In this document: positions 15,594 to 24,030 of the stretch, one piece after another | Position numbering within the stretch: position 1 is the stretch's first letter | Layout of the letters: every line of letters begins with the position of its first letter | NCBI GenBank assembly: GCA_009779495.1 | Contig: WRED01000023.1 | Coordinates: 1-33,745, forward strand | Direction of reading: 5' to 3' | Length of the DNA: 33,745 nucleotides | From: Oscillospiraceae bacterium | GTDB taxonomy: Bacteria; Bacillota; Clostridia; Oscillospirales; Acutalibacteraceae | The notes under the pieces: generated by a model | The model's database searches: none | Told to the model about the DNA's origin: nothing | Seen by the model: the letters and a program-made list of their open reading frames with translations, nothing else | Program-made: the position numbers and the translations under genes

Positions 15594-18107
15594 CTATCCC
15601 ACTCTTCCTATTTGCTCTATCGGAATATCCGCATACTCTGGCAGCGTCCAATAACTGCGGCTGCGCAGGTATACGTTATGCGTGTTATTTTCGATTGTAC
15701 TGAAGCGAATCACACTTTCGGCGTAACGCGGCTTGTTCGTCCCCACAAACACGTTGCCTGTCACGCTGCTCCCGGCCGGGTTAGCGGCGAATACAGGGCT
15801 TTCGATGTCGGCGAAATCCGTACTCAGCGCGGCCAGCTTCGGATAGGCTTCCCGCCAGATATCTGTCTGCCACGGAGAGGATTCCAGGGCCGTCCACATG
15901 TTACCGCCCGGGCCGGTATGGGCGTAGAACCAAAAGTTCGGATCCGTGGCCAATGCCCCGTCACGGGTGCGCTGGTCGTAGGATATGGGCTTACCGGCGT
16001 TCACCACCACGTTGCCGTGAATCTCCAAATCCCGCCCGCTGACCGCGATGGCCGAATCCGGCACGTTTACCAGCAGGTTTTTTTCCACTGTCACGCCGGA
16101 AAGCCCGTCGTCCAGATAGATCCCGCAGGGCGTGTGGCCCCCGCCGCCGATATTGTACAGCGCGTTATAGCGGATAACCGTGCCCTGTGCGTCGTAGAGG
16201 CTGCGCCCGCCGTAGATCGCGCCCGCGTCGTCGGTGATCAGGCACACGTCATGTATCAGGTTGTACTCGATTACATTGTTGTTGCCGCCGATGAACATGG
16301 CCGAGTGCGGGCTGTTGTACAGCTCGTTGTGGGCGGCCAGGTTCCCCGTGCCATGGATGTTTACCCCGCCCTGATAGGTCATGACGACCTCTGGCCAGTC
16401 GTGCACCAGATTGTTCACGGCCTTGCTGCTGCCCGGAGTGAGGGTGGCCTGATCCCCGCCGCTGATGGAGATGCCTTGCCTCCCCACGCGGTAAATTTCG
16501 TTGTTGGAGGCCGTGTTGCGATAGCCGTCCAGCGTAACCGCGCTGCCCGCGATGTTGCGCACGACGCAGTGATCCACCGTGATGTCATTGCCGCTCAGGC
16601 GTATACCGTCGCCGCGCGTGCCTTGCAGGGTAAGGCCGATGAAACTGATATTTTCCAGGTCTTTGCCCTCAATGAGCGTCTCCGTGCTCAACGAAAGGTC
16701 GATGCGGGCCTCCTCCAAAGGCATGTCCTCTTTCGGCGGCCAGAGATACAGCAGACCGGCGTCACGGTCAAGATACCATTCGCCGGGCGCGTCCAGCTCC
16801 TCAAGCACGTTGTAGAAGTAGTACGTGCCGCCATTTTTGAAACCGTACATACTGGCGTATTCCGTCGTGATCGTTCCCGCGCCGCTGTCGATAGCTTTCA
16901 CAGGGGTGCTCATGTCAGCCCAGTCCCATTTGAAGCAGCCGAACATCCACACGTCGCCGATCGCCGCCCAGGAAGCCGCACGGGCGGCGGTCGCCTTGTC
17001 CATCACAAATGTGCCGCCGCGCGGATTGCGCATATCCGCCCATTCGGCGTGGCGCACCGTGCCGCCCTCGTAGGTTTCGCTGCTGTCTCCGTTGTCAATG
17101 ACCTCGCCGATTTTAAGCCACGCGTCCCCGTTTGGATACCGCGCGGTAACGCAGCGTTTCCCGTTATAGAACAGCTCGCTCGGCAATGGCCCCACGCCGC
17201 CGTCGTACTTCGACGCCGTGCTGAATCCGCCGAAAGCGTACATCTTCCCCCAGTCCTCCGCTGTCAGGCCCAGCTTTTTAAGGTCGATCTGCACGACATT
17301 TTCCCGCGCCTCAGGCGATAACCTGCTGGCGGCTTCACCATTCACCGGCGCGAAGTCCTTTGGATTCAGCGAAATACCGCCGTTGAGGATCACTCCGCCG
17401 TCCCAGGAACGCCAGGTCGTATCGCGGTCGCGTTCGTCAAGCAGGATCTGCGTGATATTGTACTCCCCGTCCCCGATCAGCACGGTGAAGTGCTTGTCCT
17501 CTCCGTTTGCCCGCAAATCGCGGATGATGTCGCGTATCTCCTCAATACTGCCGTCCGACGGAACCGTAAAGTCCGCCTCGCCCAGCGCAGGCATAGGCGC
17601 AAACCGGCCCTCGTTTAAGCCCGGCGGCACCTTGGCAATTGATTTCATGAAATAAGGCGCTCCCATACTTAAAAATACGGGCAGCAGCATGACAACGGCC
17701 ATGCACGCGCCCAATAACGGCTTGCGCCGCGCCCGCGTCAGCAGGACAAGCAGCACGATAATTTGCACTCCCGCCAACAGCATCGCCGCGGCTGCCGCCC
17801 GTTGCGGCCCTGGCTTCGTGCCGCCGTACATCACGTTGTTGATGATGAACGACACCGCGCACAGGATCATCCCCGTGAACACCGCCACGGAAAGAACTGT
17901 TTTCCGCATAAGAGCCTTGCCCCTGCGTTCGCCGCGCACCCACAGCACAAACAGCGTAAACGCGGCGAAAACCGCTGTGACAACCGCCATCGCGAAAGGG
18001 TACAGCTTCGGCTGCCAGTGCACAAATGTGTCGTAATACCAGAGCAGAGCGGCGGACAGCACCGCGCTCAAACCCAGGGCACAGAGAGCCTGTGTCGCTT
18101 TTTTCAT
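15594..18107 (-). CDS. Membrane-anchored right-handed beta-helix protein
   Basis: An 837-residue protein. The first about 165 residues contain roughly five hydrophobic helices (starting MKKATQALCALGLSAV), then an extracellular part whose C-terminal half has regular N-rich coils (for example NNEIYRVGRQGISISGG, HNELYNSPHSAMFIGGNN) typical of right-handed parallel beta-helix and pectate-lyase-like folds. Such proteins bind or cleave polysaccharides at the cell surface. Specific catalytic residues cannot be assigned. Start 18107 follows a strong GGAGG site; in-frame ATGs further upstream lack one. It is 85 bases behind the GH2 gene and 4 bases before the MBL gene, forming an operon. The multi-helix anchor is unusual for this fold. 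Confidence 0.85.
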   Translation of the reverse strand: MKKATQALCALGLSAVLSAALLWYYDTFVHWQPKLYPFAMAVVTAVFAAFTLFVLWVRGERRGKALMRKTVLSVAVFTGMILCAVSFIINNVMYGGTKPGPQRAAAAAMLLAGVQIIVLLVLLTRARRKPLLGACMAVVMLLPVFLSMGAPYFMKSIAKVPPGLNEGRFAPMPALGEADFTVPSDGSIEEIRDIIRDLRANGEDKHFTVLIGDGEYNITQILLDERDRDTTWRSWDGGVILNGGISLNPKDFAPVNGEAASRLSPEARENVVQIDLKKLGLTAEDWGKMYAFGGFSTASKYDGGVGPLPSELFYNGKRCVTARYPNGDAWLKIGEVIDNGDSSETYEGGTVRHAEWADMRNPRGGTFVMDKATAARAASWAAIGDVWMFGCFKWDWADMSTPVKAIDSGAGTITTEYASMYGFKNGGTYYFYNVLEELDAPGEWYLDRDAGLLYLWPPKEDMPLEEARIDLSLSTETLIEGKDLENISFIGLTLQGTRGDGIRLSGNDITVDHCVVRNIAGSAVTLDGYRNTASNNEIYRVGRQGISISGGDQATLTPGSSKAVNNLVHDWPEVVMTYQGGVNIHGTGNLAAHNELYNSPHSAMFIGGNNNVIEYNLIHDVCLITDDAGAIYGGRSLYDAQGTVIRYNALYNIGGGGHTPCGIYLDDGLSGVTVEKNLLVNVPDSAIAVSGRDLEIHGNVVVNAGKPISYDQRTRDGALATDPNFWFYAHTGPGGNMWTALESSPWQTDIWREAYPKLAALSTDFADIESPVFAANPAGSSVTGNVFVGTNKPRYAESVIRFSTIENNTHNVYLRSRSYWTLPEYADIPIEQIGRVG

Positions 18108-18192
18108 GATAACCTCCATCCCACCGAATTTATTCGGCGTCCGCACTCGTGCGGTGTATTATAATGCCTTATTGCTGCCGTTCTCTCTCATT

Positions 18193-20517
18193 TTACTTGC
18201 CCGCTTCGGATGCGTCAAACGAACCGTCGAGGCCCGCGATTTCCGCCAGCCAGCTGCGATATCTCCTGGCGTCGAATGGCGGTGCGCCGAACAGATAATG
18301 GTTCACGCCGCGCTCACCGCCGGACTCCCATTCCATCAGAAGCAGCCGCTGCGCCGTGCTTTCCGCGCGTATACGGCCAAGCTCCGTGTTTTCGTTCGGA
18401 GCCGCGCTGAATTCGCCGGAAAGCAGCGTTTCGCCTGTATCGGCGTCCCACACGCAGAAAGTCCCCTGCCGGGTTCCCTGTGTGTCGTTAGAGACCAGCA
18501 ACCGCGTGTGCCAATCCCTCGGCTCGGTGACAATCAGGCACAAGTGCGCCTGCGAACGTTTAATATAATGGTAGGCCAGCTTTTTACCGAAATACCAGTC
18601 CACCACGGCGTCGGAAAACTGTGGCCAGCCGTCGAGCATATTCCACCAGAGGATGCCGGTTTTCCGCCATTTCTTCGCGCGGTGGAACTCGATGAAGAAC
18701 TTGAACGCCTCCGCCTGTACGATCTGCGACAGCAGGATGAAGTTGTCAAGGTTATCCGCGTGCCCGCCGAAAAACTGCGCGATCTGGTCGGCCATGAGCT
18801 TGTTTCGATAGGCAAACGGCCCATCGAAACGGCCTGTTGGCTCGCTGGCGTGCAACAGCCAGTCGGGATTATCCTGCCACGGCCAGAGCCTGTCTTGTGG
18901 GATAGACCGCTCGATTGAGCTTCTGTTCGGGCATCCGTGGTAGCCGATCTCGCTGACGAAATGGCTTTCCGAACCGATGTAGAAAGGCGATTTGAAGTAG
19001 TCCCTCGGCCCCCAAAGGTGATCCTCCGACATGCGATCGTGCAGTCTCGTGCGTATGACCTCCGGCCCCATGCAGGGCGAGCTGGGCAGGTAGGGCCGCG
19101 CGCCGTCGCAGCGGGACACGGCATCAGGTAATACCCTGCGGGTCAGCGCATTGTCGTTGGGGTCAAGGCCCCGGCCGCACCAGCTATGGTCACACTCGTT
19201 GTCGCCGCTCCACAGGGCGATACAGGGATGCTGCCGCAGCTTTCGAATCACGTTTTCGGCCTCCGTGCGCATGACCTCCTGAAAAGACGTAGTCTGCGGA
19301 TAAACCCCGCAGGCCATGCTGAAATCCTGCCAGACAAGGATGCCGTATTCGTCGCACAGCTCGTAAAAGCGGTCGTCCTCGTAGACATTGCCGCCCCAGC
19401 AGCGCAGCATGTTGCAGTGAGTATCCTTGAACAGAGCAAGCGCGGGTTCATAGCGCCGCGCGTCCTCGCAGTGCATGGCGTCCAGCGGCACCCAGTTGGA
19501 GCCTTTGCAGAATATTTTTACATTGTTGACCAGAAAAACGAACTCGCCGGGCTGTTCGGGGGTCGTCAGCTCGGTGCGGCGCAGTTCCACGGTGCGGATA
19601 CCCACGGTGTCGCTCTTTTCGCACAAAAGCGCGCCGTCCTTCCACAAGCTGATCCTGATTCGGTATAAATTGGCCTCGCCGTAGCCCGCAGGCCACCAAA
19701 GCTTGGGGTCGTCAAAGGCGAAACCCCAGTCGCCCGCGCTGAAATTAACCGGCCGCGTCAAATCGAATGCCGAGTCCCCGCATCTGCCCTCGATCCGCAG
19801 GGAAAGCCCCTTGAAGTCCGGCAGATCGGTGCAAACCTCCCAAAACAGCCGCATTTCGGCGCGTTTTTCATCGCAGCGGCGGGTGATGAGATAGCTCTGC
19901 GTAAAATGCGTGGCTGGCCGATATTCCAGCCTGACCCCGCGCCATATCCCCGAGGTCACGGCGCGGCACATGATGTCCCAGCCATAGGAGGATGGCGGGC
20001 GGCGCATGTACAGGCTTTCATAGCAGCCCTCCTGCGCGCGGAGCATGGGGTCGTAGGTATACCGCTTCGCCGCTTCGATGGGCGACTCTATGTTTACCGC
20101 AATTTCGTTTTCGCCAAGCACGAGCGAATCCGTTACATCAATTTCATGCGGTATCAGTGCGTTGTCGCTGTACGCGATTGATTCGCCGTTGAGGTAATAC
20201 TCCGCCGCGCAATCCACGCCGTCAAAGCAAAGCACGGCTGATTCACCGGACGCGGGCAGCTTTTCGATGGCAAAGCATTTGCGGTACCACCATTCATGGC
20301 CCTCGTATTCGCGCAGCAGGCTCACGTTTTGGCCAAAGTAAATGTCATCCGGCAGCAGCCCCGCCCGCATGAGGTCCCGCTGGGCCATGCCAGGCACCTG
20401 CGCGGGGATGGACCCGCAGCCGTCAAGCTGGGCGGGCGACGTGACCGTACTGCTCCTTTGCGGGAAAGCGAATAGCTCCCATTCGCCGTTTAATGAAAGA
20501 ATGTTGTTGTGATTCAT
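18193..20517 (-). CDS. GH2 family glycosidase, beta-mannosidase-like
   Basis: A 774-residue glycoside hydrolase with the jelly-roll N-terminal domain (WELFAFPQ, then WWYRKCF), Ig-like middle domain and TIM barrel of family GH2. The acid/base residue is E441 in LWSGDNE and the nucleophile E523 in SEIGYHG, both in beta-mannosidase-like contexts. GH2 beta-mannosidases release terminal beta-mannose from oligosaccharides; other GH2 specificities remain possible. There is no signal peptide, so it acts in the cytoplasm on imported oligosaccharides. The ribosome binding site is AAGGAGAG. It is the first gene of an operon with the beta-helix and MBL proteins; no strong promoter consensus was found in 20518-20590. 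Confidence 0.9.
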   Translation of the reverse strand: MNHNNILSLNGEWELFAFPQRSSTVTSPAQLDGCGSIPAQVPGMAQRDLMRAGLLPDDIYFGQNVSLLREYEGHEWWYRKCFAIEKLPASGESAVLCFDGVDCAAEYYLNGESIAYSDNALIPHEIDVTDSLVLGENEIAVNIESPIEAAKRYTYDPMLRAQEGCYESLYMRRPPSSYGWDIMCRAVTSGIWRGVRLEYRPATHFTQSYLITRRCDEKRAEMRLFWEVCTDLPDFKGLSLRIEGRCGDSAFDLTRPVNFSAGDWGFAFDDPKLWWPAGYGEANLYRIRISLWKDGALLCEKSDTVGIRTVELRRTELTTPEQPGEFVFLVNNVKIFCKGSNWVPLDAMHCEDARRYEPALALFKDTHCNMLRCWGGNVYEDDRFYELCDEYGILVWQDFSMACGVYPQTTSFQEVMRTEAENVIRKLRQHPCIALWSGDNECDHSWCGRGLDPNDNALTRRVLPDAVSRCDGARPYLPSSPCMGPEVIRTRLHDRMSEDHLWGPRDYFKSPFYIGSESHFVSEIGYHGCPNRSSIERSIPQDRLWPWQDNPDWLLHASEPTGRFDGPFAYRNKLMADQIAQFFGGHADNLDNFILLSQIVQAEAFKFFIEFHRAKKWRKTGILWWNMLDGWPQFSDAVVDWYFGKKLAYHYIKRSQAHLCLIVTEPRDWHTRLLVSNDTQGTRQGTFCVWDADTGETLLSGEFSAAPNENTELGRIRAESTAQRLLLMEWESGGERGVNHYLFGAPPFDARRYRSWLAEIAGLDGSFDASEAGK

Positions 20518-20590
20518 ATGCTGCTCTCCTTACACTGTGTTTCCTATACATAATTTGCTATTATTTATACGAATCACGGATTGAAATAAT

Positions 20591-20800
20591 AGATAACAGG
20601 TAAAAGTCAGGCGTCATTGCGAGCGCAGAGAAACGTTCTTTTTATAACAGGGTCAACGCGCGAAGCAATCCAGTTATGCAATTTTATTTTTCTAATCCCT
20701 GAGCTTGCTGACTGGATTGCTTCGCGCGTAAACATTGCGGTTACACAAACCTTCTTCGCGCTCGCAATGACGCGTATTTTTACCCGGAATCTATCATATT
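20591..20800. repeat. Palindromic repeat, family B copy 2 (long form)
   Basis: Outer arms GCGTCATTGCGAGCGC/GCGCTCGCAATGACGC and inner arms GCGAAGCAATCCAG/CTGGATTGCTTCGC form a nested cruciform of about 210 bases, filling most of the 20518-20860 gap. The frame from AACAGGTAAAAGTCAG to ATCTATCATATTCA is shared with the copies at 14681 and 25325. Confidence 0.9.
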
Positions 20801-20860
20801 CACGCGCATAATAGCCGAAACATCTTCTGTTTTTACCCATCACTCAACACGTGATTCCCG

Positions 20861-22765
20861 CTATCTCCCCGCCAGTTCCGCGAACGCGTCCGCAAACACG
20901 CCCGCCGCATTCCGGCTCGGCGATAGCAGCTCCGCGTAGTGGTCATAATCCCACGTTTTCAACAGGGCGTTGGCAACTCCGCGCGGCACATAGAACATCA
21001 CGTGGTCATTGTCGGGAATGATGTAACCAAGCTCGTCGTTGCACAACCCGAACACTAAAACCTCGCGCCCCGCGCTTTCGCTGAAAGTGGGATACGCGAA
21101 ATCGCGTTGACGTATGGAGAACTCCTTTGTCGAGTCGCCGCCGCGCCACGCCAGTCCCGGCGTGAATTCGCCCGGCACGAGCGCGACCGTGACCGCGCCG
21201 CCCAGCTCCATGTATCCGACTTCCGTAACAGCGGCAAGGCTCTTCCCGTCGCGCAGCAGGTTCATGTTGAGCATACCGCGCTTTGCCACGAAATGCACGA
21301 GCGGGTTTTCTATGTCCAGCCGCATCTCGCTTAGGCGTATGTCAAGAGAGGGCGCAAGCTCCGTTTCAGTCACCGTGCCTTTGTTTTGCATCATCGTGAC
21401 GATTCTGCGGTATTCATAGCCGTGGTCAGCATCGGGATCGGTCAACGGATTTTGCGCGATCTCTTCCGGCGCCATTGTCATCGCCAAAGCAATCGCTGCA
21501 AAATCCCGTCCCATTCGCCTCAATTTCCAGTCCACGGGTTGCTTGCTTCTGGCTTCATAGTATTCTTCGTCGCTTTCATATTCATAGTAGCTTTTATCAG
21601 CTGTCTGGCTGTCGTTGGGGTTGATTCCGTTGACCGCGCCGTTGACGAATATCATGTTGGCTCCGGACTCGTCGATCAGCTCCTCCATGTAATAGATGTA
21701 GTCGCCGGAAATTTTGTCGGCCGGCCAGCCGCCGTACGCGTAGCCGCCCCTGAACGGGTGCGCCGCGAAATTGAGCCAGACCGTTTCCTTCGACCCGGGA
21801 TTCAGCGGCTCGAAACGCAGCTTGTTCATGCGCGTAGACTCTGTTCCCCCGAAGCTGCGGCGGCTTGAGATATAATCGCCTAAGCCGTATTCCTCCGCGC
21901 TCATTTCGCTCATGATTTCTTCCCACCTGGCATCGTACTTCTCATCCCACTCATCGTCCCATTGGTCTGTTTCCGTGTCAAAGCCGATCATCGCGTCTAT
22001 CTTCTGCCAGGAATATTCTTTCGGATAGACCGAGCCGATCTGTGACATATACAGCCTGCCCGGCTCCATCGCCGCTACGGCCTCGCGTATCGCCCCGGCG
22101 GCCTTTTCGTTGACAAAAGCGATGTAGTCCTGATCCGCCTTGCCGCCCTTGCTGTAAAAGCCCAGCGGATCGACGGCGGTGTGGACGTGGGTCGCCGCGA
22201 TGTTGACGCTCAGAAGCCCCATATCGCTGACCAGCGCGCGTATCTGCCTTACCTGCTTATTCGTCACGCCGATGCTGTCCACCGCCGCGAAGATGCTGAC
22301 TCCCCCGTCGGCTGAAGCTGAAAGCGCAACCACCCGCACCTTCAGTTCGTCCAGCTTGTCCGTCAGCTTGCGCTGCGGGATCACCAGATTGCCTCCCTCA
22401 TAGTAGGTCTTTGTCTCCCAGTCCTCCGGCGTGATGACCGCCTGAGCGTAACCCAGCCGCCAGACCTCGCCCGCGTTTTCTCCGCCGGGATAGAAGTGTT
22501 CGCTTTCATACGTTTCAACGTCCGGCATATCCTCCGGCACGCGTGTCAGCCCGTCCGCGATCCGGCCAAGCCCCAGCATGTAGCGTTCGCCGATGGCGGC
22601 GCGTTTCAGCGTAACGGAAGCGTCGGCGGGCAGAGCCTCCGTTTTCAGGCCGATGCCTGCCGTGAAAGGCACGGCGACGATCAAGGTGACGAGCGCCACG
22701 ACGGCGGTAATAAAGATCGCCAGTGTTTTCAGCGTAACTTTAAGAATACGTTTCATTTTTTTCAT
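20861..22765 (-). CDS. Membrane-anchored neutral ceramidase-like protein
   Basis: A 634-residue protein with one N-terminal hydrophobic helix (about residues 8-35) and an extracellular domain resembling neutral/alkaline non-lysosomal ceramidases. It has the zinc-type histidine motif ATHVHTA (family THTH), NFAAHPF, and a GYIIP loop near the C-terminus. In known ceramidases the nucleophile is the serine of a GDVSPN-like loop; here the matching loop near residue 382 reads NGINPN with no serine, so ceramide cleavage is doubtful. The ATG at 22765 follows GAGGGGG. It appears to be a single-gene unit with its own promoter. What lipid or ester it acts on is unknown. Confidence 0.8.
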   Translation of the reverse strand: MKKMKRILKVTLKTLAIFITAVVALVTLIVAVPFTAGIGLKTEALPADASVTLKRAAIGERYMLGLGRIADGLTRVPEDMPDVETYESEHFYPGGENAGEVWRLGYAQAVITPEDWETKTYYEGGNLVIPQRKLTDKLDELKVRVVALSASADGGVSIFAAVDSIGVTNKQVRQIRALVSDMGLLSVNIAATHVHTAVDPLGFYSKGGKADQDYIAFVNEKAAGAIREAVAAMEPGRLYMSQIGSVYPKEYSWQKIDAMIGFDTETDQWDDEWDEKYDARWEEIMSEMSAEEYGLGDYISSRRSFGGTESTRMNKLRFEPLNPGSKETVWLNFAAHPFRGGYAYGGWPADKISGDYIYYMEELIDESGANMIFVNGAVNGINPNDSQTADKSYYEYESDEEYYEARSKQPVDWKLRRMGRDFAAIALAMTMAPEEIAQNPLTDPDADHGYEYRRIVTMMQNKGTVTETELAPSLDIRLSEMRLDIENPLVHFVAKRGMLNMNLLRDGKSLAAVTEVGYMELGGAVTVALVPGEFTPGLAWRGGDSTKEFSIRQRDFAYPTFSESAGREVLVFGLCNDELGYIIPDNDHVMFYVPRGVANALLKTWDYDHYAELLSPSRNAAGVFADAFAELAGR

Positions 22766-22799
22766 AGAGATGCCCCCTCTTTATTCAATTCGCAAAAAC

Positions 22800-22828
22800 A
22801 TTATAGCTTGCCGGGGCGCAAAGGTCAA
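22800..22828 (-). promoter_or_regulatory. Sigma-A promoter of the ceramidase-like gene
   Basis: TTGACC (22823-22828) and a perfect TATAAT (22800-22805) lie 17 bp apart on the minus strand, directly above the ATG at 22765. Confidence 0.8.
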
Positions 22829-22850
22829 GGGAAGTTTTGCTAGAATTTGA

Positions 22851-23585
22851 CTAGAATTTTTCTATTCCGAACAATGCCCAGCCCTCATAAGGCCGGCGGT
22901 AATCGAAATATATCCGGTTCCATTTGTCGGTCCGCGCGGACCATTCCGCATCCCGCGGATTCTGTCGCAGCCGCAGCAAAGCGTGCTTAGAATCCCTCAT
23001 GATGTACCGCTCCCATGAAGCACCGCCGCCGCTCACCATAGAAGTAATCAGATAGCCACACTGCCTGACTTGCGTATAAATTTCATTCAGGGTTGGCAAC
23101 GGGCCGTCAAATTCGGTCAATTCCTTTGGCGGATCCGGTATTTCGGAGAACAGTCTCCCGAATACGATGGTCCCGCCGGGCTTTATGAATTGTTCGAGAA
23201 ACGCAATTCCCTGCTGAAAGCTGTCAAACAATCCGGCCGACAGCTCCGTGCAGACAACGGCATCGTATTTCCCCGTATCTTTATACCGCAAAACGTCGCC
23301 GCAAATCAAGCTGATCCGGTCATCTCTCAGCCGTGAGCGGCCCGTTTTTATGGACGATGCGTTTTGGTCAACGCCGACGCCGCTGATCCCGAAAGCTTCG
23401 TTTCATATTTTCAGCATGGTTCCAAAGCCGCAGCACAAATCAAGAACGCGGCTTTTTTCATTCAGGCCGGCAGAATATCCAAGACGGATAACATCGTCAG
23501 CCGATGACATGCTGATCAGATGCGCGTCGTCCTCGAGCTTTTCGATGTGATCTTTGTATGTGTGCGTTTCTGTTTGTAATTTCAA
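22851..23585 (-). pseudogene. SAM-dependent methyltransferase with in-frame TGA
   Basis: A 244-codon frame runs from a TTG start at 23585 (AAAGGAG site 10 bases upstream) to TAG at 22851, interrupted by one TGA at 23405-23403. The part before it holds the SAM-binding motif VLDLCCGFGTMLKI; the part after resumes in frame with NEAFGISGVGVD, a coherent class I methyltransferase core (acidic D of motif II, then GDVLRYKDTGKYD and FIKPGGTIVFGR). Relatives commonly carry Trp where the stop sits, so a TGG to TGA change is the simplest reading. TGA ends several nearby genes, so recoding of the whole genome is excluded. It may be a pseudogene, a strain polymorphism, a sequencing error or a readthrough site. 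The small-molecule substrate is unknown. It is controlled by the leader at 23605-23831. Confidence 0.85.
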
Positions 23586-23604
23586 TGTTTATTTCTCCTT
23601 TAGG

Positions 23605-23654
23605 CAAAAAAATACCCGCGCACAAGCAGCTTTCAACGGCCGCCTGTATGCGGG
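23605..23654 (-). terminator. Attenuator terminator in front of the methyltransferase
   Basis: On the minus strand a 16-pair stem (23615-23654, starting CCCGCATACAGGCGGC, with G-U pairs and one mismatch) is followed by TATTTTTTT. It ends 20 bases before the methyltransferase start, so it would stop transcription before the gene unless disrupted. Confidence 0.85.
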
Positions 23655-23671
23655 AAGGTTACTCAATACCG

Positions 23672-23715
23672 AGCATAAGCAAGCGGGAGCACATTCGCGC
23701 CCGCCTGCCTACGCC
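23672..23715 (-). promoter_or_regulatory. Upstream hairpin of the attenuator, alternative partner of the terminator
   Basis: GGCGTAGGCAGGCGGG (23715-23700) pairs fully, using G-U pairs, with CCCGCTTGCTTATGCT (23687-23672). Its GCGGG arm can instead pair with the CCCGC arm of the terminator at 23654, so the two structures can compete. Confidence 0.7.
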
Positions 23716-23724
23716 CTATTTGGT

Positions 23725-23754
23725 TTAGGCCGAAGCCACCTCATACTTCTTCAT
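23725..23754 (-). CDS. Nine-residue leader peptide
   Basis: ATG at 23754 with an AAAGGAG site upstream encodes MKKYEVASA and stops at TAA 23727-23725. Its last codons contain a GGC-TTCG-GCC mini-hairpin. It lies between a clear promoter and the two competing hairpins that precede the methyltransferase gene. This arrangement is typical of ribosome-mediated attenuation of antibiotic-responsive genes, where stalling on the leader frees the downstream gene. The inducer is unknown. Confidence 0.8.
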   Translation of the reverse strand: MKKYEVASA

Positions 23755-23802
23755 TTCGCAACAACTCCTTTCAGGTAAATTTGCCTGTACAGACCTGAAC
23801 GT

Positions 23803-23831
23803 ATTATACCATAGCGTATCGGAAAATGCAA
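23803..23831 (-). promoter_or_regulatory. Promoter of the leader-methyltransferase unit
   Basis: TTGCAT (23826-23831) and an extended -10 TGGTATAAT (hexamer 23803-23808) are 17 bp apart on the minus strand, about 50 bases above the leader peptide. Confidence 0.75.
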
Positions 23832-23872
23832 GGAAAATTTTTCAATCTATCAAAAATCTATCAATACGGCTA

Positions 23873-23901
23873 TTGCTTTTTCTGTAAAAAGGATATATAC
23901 T
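23873..23901 (+). promoter_or_regulatory. Promoter of the aldo/keto reductase gene
   Basis: TTGCTT (23873-23878) and TATACT (23896-23901) are 17 bp apart. The expected start point falls immediately before the palindrome at 23910. Confidence 0.6.
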
Positions 23902-23909
23902 AAAGATAA

Positions 23910-24011
23910 TTGAGTCCCTCAAAAAGCCCTGCCGTCATTGCGGCCTCCGAGCCGCAATCTCCTTTGAGATTCCGGGTCAAGCCCGGAATGACGGCCTTTA
24001 GAGGGACTCAA
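23910..24011. repeat. 102-bp palindromic element forming the 5' leader of the reductase mRNA
   Basis: TTGAGTCCCTC (23910-23920) and GAGGGACTCAA (24001-24011) are exact outer arms. Inside are GCCGTCATT/AATGACGGC arms, a CGGGTCAAGCCCG segment and a GCGG/CCGC pair. The GTCATTCCGGGCTTGACC type of sequence is a widespread bacterial intergenic repeat. The ribosome binding site (AAAGGA) follows within 5 bases. Confidence 0.85.
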
Positions 24012-24030
24012 ATGAAAGGACGGTGCTGTT

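Noticed and set aside
15612-17321. Plus-strand frame of 569 codons
   Set aside because: Antisense to the beta-helix gene, whose coils and start signals are convincing; no domain or ribosome binding site.
22851-23585. TGA recoded genome-wide as Trp or Gly
   Set aside because: TGA is the natural stop of several intact genes here (for example at 376-378, 30602-30604 and 25249-25251).
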